Of a DNA stretch of 64,000 nt, positions 34,785 to 46,812 are shown one piece after another; within the stretch, counting starts at the first letter, position 1, and every line of letters starts with the position of its first letter. This stretch comes from Gymnogyps californianus. Its lineage: Eukaryota > Chordata > Aves > Accipitriformes > Cathartidae. Below the pieces are notes generated by a model. It made no database searches. It was not told the origin of the DNA and was given only the letters and a program-made list of their open reading frames with translations. Made by a program: the position numbers and the translations under genes. The DNA is taken from NCBI RefSeq assembly GCF_018139145.2, contig NC_059472.1, positions 99,708,877 to 99,772,876 of the forward strand, read 5' to 3'.

Positions 34785-37700
34785 TCAACTACCTCTAGTA
34801 GTTGTTTACTACTCCCTGACTTTGCACACTTGTATCTTATGCTGAATGTGCCTAAATCCTTCAGGTATAAAACCTAACAGTTGAAGCAATCTGTCCTCTG
34901 TATTGGGTTTCTTATCTTCACAACATCAGCATTTCTTAAAATCAGAGGGAACAGGAAGGTAAACATGACTGACTCAAGGGATAAGCTTGCCATGTTTTTC
35001 ATTACGGCTGATTATTAATATAATCTGTTCAGTAGCAAAAGTACTGCAGCGAATTGCTTAACCTTGGGCCTTGTTTGACCAGGCTCTGAAGGATCCTCAT
35101 TTCACGTTCATGTTACTGAAACAGCAGGGCAGGTTTCATTATGCAGCCAGTAGTACTATGGTAATAGAAGAAGCACCAAAAGTGGGTTTGTTCATTACCG
35201 CCTGAATCCGTGTTATCTGCCAAGGGCTGCATCCTACACAGACAAGCATCTTCTCTTAGCAAGATAGTTTAGCACCAGGGGTTGTCCTCTGCTGCTCACC
35301 ACTCTCCCCTCCACACTCACCCTAGTGGTTTCTGTCTCCTGCAGCCTTTGCAGAGCCATAGCCCTCTGCCTCAGCAGCGAGAGTGGCTGGTAGCCTCGGG
35401 CACCCCTTTGGCCCCATGTGGCCATCGCTTGTCTCATGCCTGTTGCGGTGCAAAGGCAAAGAAGGAGAGCAGCGCACCTACACTTTTTGAAGCACCTGCT
35501 GTCCCACATCCAGAGTGGGAGTGAGGGACGGTGCTGGAGCCCTGTGGTCCCAAGAGCAGAGGATCGGTGGGCAGCCTTCAGCAGGAGGGCAGCGCGCACC
35601 AGAGCCGGGGTGCACTGGAGCCCTGAGGCTCTGCACGGGAGGCCCAAGGTTTAGCCCTCGATGCAAGGTGTAGGTTTGTTCAGAGCAGGGCTTTTTGTCC
35701 CTGCTGTACTGTTAACATTGTGTTTTGAGCCACTTTGGGAACTCACACCATTGCCAAGGTCTTCGCTTTGCCACATTCTTTTGGTTAATAGAAATATTTA
35801 GCTGAAGCATGAAGGCATTGTATTTTGAAAAGGAAAACACACAGAAAAAGGTCCGATCTTTTTTTTTTTTTCTTTGGGCCTGATTGTCTCTGCTTGTTTA
35901 TGGCTGCCACTAATTTGCTCGTTTGCTTGCTGGAAAATAGCTAATTAAAACCCACTTCAGCTAACAAGCTGACTGGGACCATGCAAATGTCACTCTCTGC
36001 TGTCTGCTATTTTCATTTATACTTTACATTATTAGTGTTGTTTTTCCTCCCTCCATAGTAATAAACGCAAGGATAGATTTAGTACCCTCTTCACAGGTGT
36101 GTGCTTGTACATCAGCACATCATCCCGAGAAAAGTGCTGCTGTTTTACTGCACTTCAGTACTTTGAGTGTTATTACCCCTGACAGTTAATGGTTTCAGAC
36201 TACACTGCTTGTTAGCACTAGATTCTGAACAGCTTCATCTATCTTTTTGTTTTTACACTGACTGGTCACATTAAGTGTATGTGTCTGAGCTATTAGTCCC
36301 GTCTGTTCATTGCATGCATTTCATTTGGTGCGTTTTTTCGCTAAAATTAGTATGTATTGTCATCCATATACTTCAACACATCGACTTTTGTTATAATTAT
36401 GCTGTCATCATTTTGCTTCCACACACTTGCTAATTTATTGTAGCTAAATTAGACCTAATATTAGCAATTTTGCAGCTGTTCCCATAGACCACGCTCAGCC
36501 GTATATTTGTACATTGTTTGGTAATTGGATTTGAGGGCTCAGGAACGGACGATGGCACTCTTTAGAAACAACGGAAAGATTTGAGGAAATGGGAGAAAAA
36601 TAAAAAGTACAAGCCCCAGAAGAGGCTTCAGGGGTGAATTTCCAGAGCCAACTTAAAAGGTTTTCACACGGCCAAACAAATCAGAGAGTTAGTGTACCAG
36701 ATCACAAACTTTCCAAAAGGCATGTCGCATTCAGGCAGGGGATTAGTCATTCCCTCTGAATATGCTTTTTATTTTAACCAAGACTGGACCATGAAAAATC
36801 CCTGGGGACTTACGGAGGGTCTTGGGAAATGGTTCTTACTGCAGCATATTAGAAATCTCCAGGAAAGGATCTTGGCATCAGGGAAGGCTGCTCTGAGATG
36901 ATTTCTTTGGATTGAACCATGGGGAGAGAAGGAGGAGGGAAAATGGTTTTGTTTTGGAGTGCGAGCTCTCCATCCCTGCATATTGACAGCCACCTCTTGT
37001 TACTTATCCAGTCCCGCTTCAGCTGATGTCAATACAAGCAGAGAATGAAAGGGATGAGTTTTTGAAAATAAGAGAGCAAACGAGGAAGGCATAATAGAGC
37101 TGCACAGCTCTTACGTATCCTTTCTGGGCACAAGTTATTTTATTGTCAAGGGGGGTACAACTCCGGCAAAACAAATCATGAGAGCCCGCCATTGAATCTT
37201 ATTTGGCTTTTTTGTAAATAATTTTCTGACATGATAGAAGACAAAATTGTGAGGGAGACTGTTCAGACTGATGTCGCAGAATCAGTTTAATTCCCAATCC
37301 AACAGAAGAAATAGAAGAAACTTAATCACTAAAGAGCATACCCTTAACTGAAATGGAACTAAATTCTCTCAGCTCACAATACATCCACCTGCTTAATAGG
37401 AATATTATAACAAGATGCAGTGCTGCTGGCAGATGCACATGCAAGTTTAAAAATAAGACAGTGAAATTAATAAAAAAGAAGAGGGTATTTGCTCAGCTCT
37501 CATCTATAACACAGAGTTCTTTCCAACTCACTACAAGCTGTTGCAGCAGGCTGCATTCTGCTCTGCTTCTCCCTCGGCCAAAGCTTAATTTCTGTTTGGA
37601 AAAGAATAGAGCAAAGTGACCTGCCAAAAAGTAAGACAGCATAGGCCAAGTCATGTAAGAATTCAGACCCTACAAATGTCTTCTGCAGGAAAGGAAAGTG

Positions 37701-39805
37701 AAGGCTAAAAGCCAGGCCATTTAACACATTTTTAAATGATTGCAACTCATACAAAATATTTAAAATAACAAATCCAATTTAAAACAACTCACCCCCCCTC
37801 ACATAACAATCATTAATAACCAAATGATTGCCAGATGATATTCTCTTGTCCTGACAAAGCCTTCGTTATCCTTCCTCTCTTCCCAAATGCAGGGAAAATA
37901 GATAGGTAGATCTTCAGTAGCCTGAACAGTTACTGGATGCAGCAATGGAGAAGTCGGTCTCTCGGTAGTTGTTTCCAGTAGATGTTGTGACCACGATCAG
38001 CATTTCCTGCGGGGAACGGGGAAGTATGTGCTTTGCTCATTTACTCTGCTTTGGGTTTTTTGGGGTTCATTTGTTTTCATTTCATGGCCAACTCTTCTCT
38101 GGCTGGTCTTCTCTTGGGCTCCTTGATGTGGAGACCCAACTAGGTCAACCTCTTCTTTGTGGCTGTTGTCAGCACACCTTGCCCTGTTGCACATCCCTAG
38201 TTTTGGTGTCATTTCTCACCCTCTTGTCTTTTCACTCTGCGTGAGATTGTCTCTCCAGTGGAGGCAGACAATGGCTTTTTTAGCTCTTTTCCCCCCAGTA
38301 ATTCCCAGTTATGATTAATATTGCTAAGCAGTGTAGAAATATGCATGCAAAGAGCACTCGCGGCAGAGAATGGATATAATATATTATAATATACATTTCA
38401 AGGTGAGCATAAAAAGAGGAGGTTTGGCAACATTAAGTCTTAGCTTGCACATACTCTTTAAATTCTTGTTTTTACTACTTTACTGTAACATCTTTTCTAT
38501 CAAGCTGCTAAAGACCTACTAAAAGGGTACAAAATGAAGTCATTAGCAGAAACTTGTTTAAGGTCTCCATACACATATGTGCTCTTCAGGTAGCTGGCTG
38601 GGCAGTGCTGTGAGGCTCTTACTTGGAAGCTGGAGCAATAAATGTCATGTCAGGGGCCAACTGTCTGTAATCACAGTTAGCAGGTTGAACAGACTTGTGA
38701 AAATATTTTCTTTATGTGAAGGGAGACACTGCACACTTTGCCACAGCAGAAGTTGCTAAACCTAATGTAATATGACAAGTCCTTTGGCAGCAAAAGCCAC
38801 ATTTAATAGACACACTGCCTGTGAAATGGGAAAGAAACAAAAGCAGGTTTTGTGCACAAATGTAATCTCCTCTCTTTTGCAGTATCTCTCACCTCATCCT
38901 GCTCCCACACCCTTTGTTTTCCAGGTGACATCGGCCACATGGCATCGTCTCTTTCCACATCACCCCCGGCCATCTTCTCCTTCAGGTGCCCCAAGACCTG
39001 GCCTTTCCCAATCCACAGCCTTGCTAGCAATGCCCACCTTAATACACCATCCTTGTGCCTAGAAATCCAGCTGGTGAGGGGTGCCTTGATCTGCTGGGAG
39101 GAAACCTGGGCATGGAAGGGGACCTGGCACACCCCAGCAGCTCCCCAAGGCTGCAGCAGCAGGGAACCCCTGCCACCCCACAAAGGGCCATGGGCAGGGT
39201 ACATCTCCCACGTGCTATTGTCTGTGGCAGCCTCACGTTGCAAACAAAGCGTCTGTAGCACTTTGTTCAGCTGGTGGTGAGATTCAGGAAACTTCAGGGG
39301 ACTGCTGTGAGACAGGCAGGAGTCTGTCTGTCCTCTCACTTTGCCAGGGGCACCAGTGGATGGCCAGATGGGGCCAGGCTCTGCGTCCCACCACCATCTC
39401 AGCAGGTAAGTAACAGCATAGGCTCTGCTGCTGTAAGTGTGGCTCTGGCTTGTCATCATAGGTGACCTGAATAGAAAGGGAGTCACACCTGAGTCTCCCC
39501 CAGCTGGTGTTCAACCACAGCAGTGTCCTCTCCCGCCTTGCACAGCACCGAACGCTAACACTGCTTTACAGGCGTAATGAGATTTCCCTACTAACTGGCC
39601 TGCAAGAAGGCATCCTTAAATCAAAGGCAAAAAGGTGAACCAGTGCTGTTTGTCTTGTGCAAACAAGAGCGGTGTGCGTATGTACCCTCAGACCCTCTCT
39701 GAAGCTTTTCAATCTCATCCTCCGCCGCTCTGTCTGGTGGAGGGGGGTGGTGGAACGCAGCCTGAGTCAGACCTCTCTGCTTGCAGCCATGTGATGATAG
39801 TGTTT
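34785..39805. other. Non-coding DNA with conserved-looking blocks
   Basis: An octamer word ATGCAAAT (POU-factor site) lies at 35,981-35,988 beside CTAATTAAAA. The block at 36,000-36,620 is AT-rich, free of simple repeats and dense in homeodomain-like words, as in developmental enhancers. A similar texture recurs at 37,140-37,350. GC-rich sequence at 35,400-35,660 and 38,870-39,480 gives long spurious frames, the longest being 227 codons on the - strand at 38,803-39,486. No protein family was recognised. Confidence 0.45.
36000..36620. promoter_or_regulatory. Candidate conserved non-coding element
   Basis: The block is AT-rich but not low-complexity. It has many short words typical of developmental enhancers, such as GCTAATTTATTGTAGC, TAAATTAGACCTAATATTAGC and GGTAATTGGATTTG, and no sign of repeat origin. 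This rests on sequence texture only. Cross-species alignment would decide. Confidence 0.3.
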
Positions 39806-39810
39806 CGCGC

Positions 39811-39869
39811 TCACTTTGCACTGATGTAAATGATTACATGAGGTGTGAGGCAGTGGAGAATCAGGCTGC
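39811..39869. mobile_element. Short interspersed repeat relic (MITE-like)
   Basis: CACTTTGCACTGATGTAAAT, then TGATTACATGAGGTG, then GAGGCAGTGGAGAATCAGGC follow in the order I recall for a dispersed palindromic repeat of birds and turtles whose core is TTACACCAGTGTAAATGACT. It is non-coding and short. The identification is from memory, so confidence is moderate. Confidence 0.45.
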
Positions 39870-41007
39870 CGAGGGCTTCTTACAAGATGGCAAATAATTA
39901 ATGACGGTGTGCAATGCAAGTGCAATAGCAGTAACAGTGAAATCAAGACTTTTACTTGCAAAACAGTTGTTTTGTCACTGAACTAACAAACCATCAGTTT
40001 AAAAAGGAGATTCCCATAGAAAAGTTTCCAGCAGCGCCCAGGGTAGTTTTCTGCAGTGGCTTTGCACAGAATCCAAAGTCAATCTTTTGAGTCAGAACAT
40101 CTTCAGTACTGAGACATGTTCAGGGAAGGAATAAAAGGAGCCCATCAAGAAATAGGGTTCTGAGATTTCCCCTTCCTAAGAATTATTGTCGAGCTTCATG
40201 ACGACTGGCAGCAATACTTGAGGGCCTACAGGGAAATACAGTGCTGGTCCATCTGCCATCCAGTTTTCCCTATCTCTACAGGACTTCTCTTCCCCTTGGC
40301 AAGATTCTTTTTCAGCTCAAAGGGGACAGACAAGGGGGCTCACAGTAATTTTCTGATCTTTTTCCATTGAATGTCCAAGGATGAGATCTTAAAGAAAAGC
40401 AATAAAGAAATAAGAATAAGTGAAGCATTTTAAAGCTACTGCTCCCTTTCACAGTTCTTTTCAGCAATTCGGCTTCTTAGTAAGACGATGCCATTAGGAG
40501 GATAGGAACAAAGCATTTGTGAGGGCATATGAATGGAGGGAGGTCAAGAAATACGCTGCAGCAGGATGCCAGGCTCACATTTCTTATTCTTGACTCATTC
40601 TCCAACACGTTACTCCACGTGAAAGGATGCAGTGGCAGTGACTGGAAAAGCAAGTGTAGCATCCCTTGAACTGCAGATTGTTTCTAAGTTGCACTGAGTG
40701 TGACAGATATAGATGAGCTGATTTAGTGGTGAGGGTGTATATGCTCCATACCTTTAAAGCTGTAGCAGGGAAAAGCAAGGAATAAGTTAGAAAAGACTCC
40801 AGGCACAAGCACTATAGATGGGAAAAGTAACAGATTGGTACTTGAGGTAATAGCGTTTGTTTGACTTAAGAGAATGATTTAAGCCTACTAAGGAATAAAA
40901 TTGCAAGCAACGTACGTTTTCCCTCAAATTTTATCTGAGGTCAGCCTCTGCTGTGTTTGTTTTAAAATCAGGGTGCAGACCTTTCTGGCTTCCACTTTTC
41001 TCTGCAG

Positions 41008-41229
41008 GTGTTCATCAGACTTCCAGGTTCCTTTCAGGTAGGATCACAGCATACTGATCCCCCACTGCCTTGCACCTATGCCACCATCTATAGTTCATTT
41101 GAAGGCCAGTGGTCTACAGAGTTTGACACTGACACAGGGCAAGGTGGGTATCAAGGTGTCTGTCAGCAGTCCCCCCGGAGTCTCAGTACATCGGTGCAAG
41201 CTGAAGCTAGGAAGTGCAGGAAGAAATAA
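41008..41229 (+). other. Candidate exon with flanking splice-like signals
   Basis: The polypyrimidine run CTTCCACTTTTCTCTGCAG ends at 41,007. A frame stays open from 41,008 and ends at TAA 41,227-41,229, directly followed by GTAAGT (41,230-41,235). An internal donor-like CAG|GTAGGA at 41,037/41,038 would instead give a 30-nt in-frame microexon. The predicted peptide resembles nothing I know. A non-coding RNA exon or coincidence is as likely as a coding exon. Confidence 0.2.
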
Positions 41230-41499
41230 GTAAGTTTGAGCTGATTCGTATTTAAATCACATAAGCTTGCTTCATAGCATTTATTTTCACCATCATGGCT
41301 TCTTAAGCAGCATTTAAACCTGTTCTCTTAGCCCATAGCTGCACATTGGAAATGCCATTTTCCAAGTTGCTTTCAATGTACATACAGATTTATAGCCTGT
41401 GCTGCAGAGGAAGTGTTTTTTGCTGACCCTGCTTTGCTTCTTAAAGCTCAAGTGGACCCTGAAAATATTTCATGTGCTGCACTGGCTAAAGCAATAACA

Positions 41500-41950
41500 C
41501 TAATGTTGCCATCCTAATATTTTAGACAGCTGCAACTGTATTGTTTTTACCATAGGAGTGACATTCATTTTGGATATAAATTCAGTACATAAATGTATAA
41601 TAAATTGTTCAGTGATATTAGGGCAGTAACTTTTTTTTTTCTGAACAAACCACCCAAATGACTGAACCAGTGTAGTTAATTAGAATCGATCTCACTTTTT
41701 AGCACCAGGAAGTGCATAATGGAAGATAAGATTGATTGTAACATTGGATCACTTCATTTAAAGACTGCTAATAGGCTAAAATGACAGAACCAATCTAAAA
41801 TTATAATTTCAGAATCAATATAATTTTTATAACGTTGTCAAATCTAAAAAATTAATCTAAATTTATGCTGTGAAACTAGCAAATCCTTCCTAGCTATTAC
41901 AATGAAATGAACCAACATTTTATTATATTACTTCTTTAAATAGAAAAAAG
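41500..41950. promoter_or_regulatory. Candidate conserved non-coding element
   Basis: AT-rich sequence with TTAATTAGAATCGATC, GATAAGATTGATTG, AACCAATC and AAAATTAATC words lies outside any recognised repeat. GATAAG and TTAATTAG are common factor-binding cores. This is texture-based inference only. Confidence 0.25.
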
Positions 41951-44900
41951 GCTTCTTTATTGGCATGGCATTGCAGCAGGCTAGATAACCAGGCTTTCAG
42001 TTTGGGAGGTATCTATTCATTTCCTGCTTAGGGCAGGAGTAGAGATGGATTTTAACCTTCCCTCTTTCCATCATAGACCCATTTTTCCACATTATTAAAC
42101 CACCACAAAAATGTGAGAGCAGGCTTCGTTTCAGAAGAAGAGATCATGACTGGGAGGAGAGTAGCACTTCAGGAAGGAATTCAAGTTTGCTAAGAAACTA
42201 GTAGAAGCATATGCCTCTTAGTTCGCCATAGCTATCCCTACACCCTCAGAAGAAATGTAGACTCACCTTCTCCAGAAGAAAGAAAGGGACAGTGGTGGTA
42301 GCTTAAAGGCGAGTATTTTCCTTTCCTTACAAATTTTTTCTGGGAGTAGGGCCTGACCAAAAACCACATTGCCAGTTTTGATAATACCAAGGATTTTGGT
42401 GCATTCTGCCCCTGCAGAAGCCAAAAAAAGCTGCTAGCATGGCTTCAGCACACATTGATGTTTCTTTGGATGTCAAGTGTTCAGGTTGTTCTCTCTTTTA
42501 TTTTTTTTTCAGTAATAAATTCTCTGCAGAACTTGTAATGGCTTATTTGCTCTAAGTTCATAACCACTCTTGTATACTGAGCCATATGGCGTTGAGTGGG
42601 CAGAAGTGGTCCCCAGGTGCTTCCAGCTGCAGAGCTCACCCAGGGCTGTGGATCGTGCCTCTTTCACTTGACCTCCTCAGCACCAGCAGATCTCTCAGGA
42701 ACTTTAGAAGCCACATGATAAAGCAGCCTTGGCCACCACAGATCAGGCTGTTTGCACCCTTGAGTCCCTCCTGGAGCTCCTCATGTCCCTCCTATGGAGA
42801 GCTGGAAGTACTACTTGGGAAGACCAGAGCTACTGCTCTCGAATAACCTGGGAGTAATGAGTCAAACCACACTTGGGGTAGCGCCTCGCTGTGAATTATC
42901 TCTGTGTGCTTTCTGACTGGTGTAGATGTGGTTGGCAATAGCCTTATCTCCAACTCTTTTCACTGTGCTGCCTTAGGATGACGCTGTTCTTTCCAGCAGT
43001 GATAGTCCTATATGGCCTTCTTCCTGCTTAGGGTAAAAGCCAAGCTAGGGGCAGTGTTTCCTTCTGAAAGCACAAATACTGTTGAACTGCTCCCAGCACT
43101 GGCTGTCATCACTCAAGACTGCACAGGGGCAAGGGCCCCGGTCTTGCTGAAATCAGGGGAGCCTTGGCACAGATGTCTGGCAGGCCAGGACTGTGATTCA
43201 ACAGCCCTACCCTTGGTAGAGGGAATTAAGATGTGTCCAGAGAAGTTGGTTGGAAGGCCACCATCCCTACTTCTCCAAAGAAGCTGCAGAAGCCCCTTTC
43301 TGCAAAAGGGTACTGAGCCTGGAAAAGTAGAGTAGGGCATCCTTGAAGACAAGGCAATTTCCTTGCTTCTGCACACAAAAGCAGAGGTGACACACAGGCA
43401 AATCCCATCATGAATTCATTTTGCAGCGATGGGACATGAGGCTGAGTGTGTCTGAGTGGGACCTGCATGCAGGAGCTGACCCTGGGATGGCAGTAATTAT
43501 TGCAGGAAAGAGCGAGAGAACACATCTACGGAGACCCCAAAGAGCACTTTGGAGAGCTTTGTGTTTCTTGGAGGTTTAATGTATTATAATCTGATTCGGC
43601 ACAAGCCAGTCTGGGAATAAAAGAGAAATGCAGAAAGACTAATGATTTGAAGCACAGGGGGAAGTGGAAAGGAAACAGCACTTTTAAGTGCATTTTTTCC
43701 CTTTTATGCAAGATCTGACTGGGGCCAGGCAGAGAGAGCAAAAAGCTTCTGTGAGTTAACACAAAAGTGAACCAGTAGTTTAAAGAGGCTTTATTTGCTC
43801 CTTAGAGTCTTCTTTTGATTTTTAATATCTCTGAGACTTGTCAGGGAGAAAACAGACAAAGACATTAGATTCTGGGTCTTGAGCAAAGCTCGGGGACTTG
43901 AGACTTCCACAAAGTGAACAAAATTACAGCGTGAAAAAGTTAACGACCTTACCCTAAGTGCTGCGCAATGTCAAACAGAAGCAAGCAGGTCCATCCGCTG
44001 TGGAAGTCTCTTGTGTTGGCTGGAGGAGTGCTTTAGGCTGATCCCAGCATACCCCCAAATTTCCAGTTGAACTCTTTCAGCGGGATTGAGAAGGAAAGCA
44101 AGTTGGGGAGAAGCCCGGCACCAGACCGGAGCTGCTGCCTCCATTAACTCCAGCAGGCGGGAGCCATCCCAATGGTAAGCACACACAAATTACATTGGCT
44201 TTTCCAAACCCGCTTTCTTGCTGCCTGCCTGGGCCCACGGCCTGCGTCCAGGTCTCTGTGTCCAAATGCTGTTAGGGAAAGAGGATATTGAGGTATATCC
44301 TGGCTCCATTGGGTGTTACAAAGGACGTGTTTTTGGTTCAGTAGGCTCATAGCTGAAAGTCCTGAAGCCACTTCAGCTCACGAGCCAAGAAACCAAGCTT
44401 GGTTTTCACTCAAGGTCAACTTGATTTGATTATTTGAGTCTGTTTTAACTACACAAAAGAAATAATTTCAGCTTCATTGAGTATCTTTCTGCTTTCTGAG
44501 AGTTTCATGCATTTGTGACACTTGCCCGCCTTCCGCTGGTTTCAGCCAGAAGAAAATAGTGCTAACAGTAAAGATGCTATAAAAAATAAAGCCCAAGGTA
44601 AATTTTGCCAAAAGCCAATTAGAGATTTGAAAACCAGATAGATGTTTCAGGCCAACTTGAAGCTTATCAAATTGAGCTTCTGGTGGTTCCAAAAGAGCGT
44701 AGAGACTGAACTGACTCTGAAACATCCAGCAGATGCAGCCAGAGAGATGTGCAACTAGCTGAGACCCTCTGCTGAGAGACCATCAAGGTCTGCAAGAAGG
44801 CCACAGAGCATGGTGGCTGCAATGGGACATAAAGTAAACAGCTGTCTCTTTGAGAAGTGGGTCCCCGACTATGGAGAAAGCTGGCAGTCTTAGTCAGCAC

Positions 44901-45470
44901 CACAAGCTTCATTTGAAAGCAGCCAGTGACCACTGCAGAGCATTTAAAAGATAGACATCTATTTTGTGAACCATGTGGAGTTTTCCAGTGATACCTTCAT
45001 GAAGAATAACTGCACTACTCCAGCCTAGGGATTGCAAAGATGTTGGTATAGGCCTTGATTTGAGTCAAGCATGGGAAAACTTGGGTTTTCATAATCATGC
45101 ATGGAATTCATTTGTGATAAAACGTAAAACCAGCTTTTATTTCTAGGTTAAAAGTCACTAGAGCAAGTTGTGAATTTCTCCGTATTTATTGCCCGATTTA
45201 GGATAAGGGAGTGACTGCCATGAAAAGAATGCACAGGGAATACGTTGGGAGGGTTAGCTATTTTTAAGCCGTTGATTTCCGCTGAGTGTGAGTCCTATGG
45301 CCATTACTTAATCTGCAGGTCTGCCACCATTCTTCCCAGTGAGGACTCCCACACATATCCTGTTTTTCACATTTCTGCGAGAACATCTGTTTGCGGTTCC
45401 TCCAGCCGATTTTGAAAATATGAAAGTCACTCATGATGGGACTTTCCATCATGACCTAAAACCTAGGATT

Positions 45471-45509
45471 AGAATCATAGAATCATAGAAACATAGAATC
45501 ATAGAATCG
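45471..45509 (-). repeat. CR1 3'-terminal octamer array
   Basis: On the + strand the units are AGAATCAT, AGAATCAT, AGAAACAT, AGAATCAT, then AGAATCG. Read on the element's strand this is the ATTCTATG-type tandem that ends CR1 elements. It is thought to serve as the template for priming during target-primed reverse transcription in place of a poly(A) tail. One unit carries a T-to-A change. Confidence 0.95.
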
Positions 45510-45570
45510 TTTAGGTTGGAAAAGACCTTTAAGATCATGGAGTCCAACCATTAACCTGGCACTGCCAAGT

Positions 45571-46812
45571 CTACCACCAAACCATGTCCCCAAGTGCCAC
45601 ATCTATGTGTCTTTTAAATACCTCCAGGGATGGTGATGTAACCACTTCTCTGGGCAGCCTGTTCCAATGCTTGACAATTCTTTCAGTGAAGAAATTTTTC
45701 CTAATATCCAATCTAAACCTCCCCTGGCGCAACTTGAGGCCATTTCCTCTTGTCCTACCGCTTGTTACTTGGGAGAAGAGACCAACACCCACCTCGCTAC
45801 AACCTCCTTTCAGGTAGTTGTAGAAAGCGATAAGGTCTCCCCTCAGCCTCCTTTTCTCCAGGCTAAACAACCCCGGTTCCCTCAGCCGCTCCTCATAAGA
45901 CTTGTGCTCTAGACCCTTCACCAGCTTCGTTGCCTTCCTTTGGACATGCTCCAGCACCTCAATGTCTTTCTTGTAGTGAGGGGCCCAAAACGGAACACAG
46001 TATTCAAGATGCAGCCTCCCCGGTGGCAAGTACGGAGGGACAATCACTTCTCTAGTCCTGCTGGCCACACCATTTCTGACATAAGCCAGGATGCTATCGG
46101 CCTTCTTGGCCACCTGGACGCACTGCTGGCTCATATTCAGCTGGCTGTCAACCAACACCCCCATGTCCTTTTCTGCTGGGCAGCTTTCCAGCCACTCTTC
46201 CCCAAGCCTATAGCATTGCATGGGGTTGTTGTGACCCAAGTGCAGGAGCCGACACTTAGTCTTGTTGAATCTCCTACAATTGGCCTCAGCCCATTGATCC
46301 AGCCTGTCCAGATCCCTCTGTAGAGCCTTCCTACCCTCAAGCAGATCAACACTCCTGTCCAACTTGGTGTCATCTGCAAACTTACTGAGGGTGCACTCAA
46401 TCCCCTCGTCCAGACCATTGATAAAGATATTAAACAGAACTGGCCCCAATACTGAGCCCTGGGGAACACCACTTGTGACCAGTGGCCAACTGGATTTAAC
46501 TCCATTCACCACAACTCTTTGGGCCCGGCCATCCAGCCAGTTTTTTACCCAGTGAAGAGTATGCCTGTCCAAGCCATGAGCAGCCAGTTTCTCCAGGAGA
46601 ATGCTGTGGGAAATGGTTTCAAAGGCTTTACTAAAGTCTAGGTAGACAACATTCACAGCCTTCCCCTCATCCACTAAGCGGGTCACCTTGTCATAGGAGG
46701 AGATCAGGTTATTCAAGCAGGACCTGCCTTTCATAAACCCATGCTGACTGGGCCTGATCACCTGGTTGTCCTGTATGTGCTGCGTGATGGCACTCAGGAT
46801 GATCTCCTCCAT
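45571..46812 (-). CDS. Intact open segment of CR1 ORF2 (reverse transcriptase core and C-terminus)
   Basis: This 413-codon frame is the one undamaged part of ORF2. Motif A is [10 protein letters not shown] with catalytic Asp at residue 59; motif B is [11 protein letters not shown] at about 114-124; motif C is FADD at 145-148 (DNA 46,369-46,380), carrying both catalytic aspartates. The C-terminal region has the CR1 signatures [34 protein letters not shown] and [20 protein letters not shown]. The residue after SKAF is Glu in SKAFETISH, where CR1 copies usually have Asp as I recall, and [14 protein letters not shown] departs from the usual reading, so missense decay is present. The ATG at 46,812 is internal to ORF2 (it is the Met of [10 protein letters not shown]), not a genuine start, and the reverse transcriptase N-terminal blocks lie upstream past a frameshift. 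Expression as a protein is unlikely. Confidence 0.85.
   Translation of the reverse strand: MEEIILSAITQHIQDNQVIRPSQHGFMKGRSCLNNLISSYDKVTRLVDEGKAVNVVYLDFSKAFETISHSILLEKLAAHGLDRHTLHWVKNWLDGRAQRVVVNGVKSSWPLVTSGVPQGSVLGPVLFNIFINGLDEGIECTLSKFADDTKLDRSVDLLEGRKALQRDLDRLDQWAEANCRRFNKTKCRLLHLGHNNPMQCYRLGEEWLESCPAEKDMGVLVDSQLNMSQQCVQVAKKADSILAYVRNGVASRTREVIVPPYLPPGRLHLEYCVPFWAPHYKKDIEVLEHVQRKATKLVKGLEHKSYEERLREPGLFSLEKRRLRGDLIAFYNYLKGGCSEVGVGLFSQVTSGRTRGNGLKLRQGRFRLDIRKNFFTERIVKHWNRLPREVVTSPSLEVFKRHIDVALGDMVWW

Larger units (their letters stand above)
39870..45470. other. Non-coding DNA, no gene confirmed
   Basis: This interval holds a possible exon at 41,008-41,229 (acceptor-like CTTTTCTCTGCAG before it, GTAAGT immediately after), an AT-rich conserved-looking block at 41,500-41,950, and GC-moderate sequence at 42.6-43.4 kb with overlapping spurious frames on both strands. 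No domain-bearing protein, RNA gene or further repeat was recognised up to the CR1 3' end. Confidence 0.5.

Noticed and set aside
38803..39486. 227-codon - strand frame as a host gene
   Set aside because: It lies in GC-rich DNA where opposite-strand frames are also open, with no family similarity. Kept only as a low-interest finding.
44081..44173. Candidate exon between CTCTTTCAG and ATG|GTAAGCAC
   Set aside because: Weak pyrimidine tract and non-consensus last exon base. One phase is open, but this is common by chance at that length.
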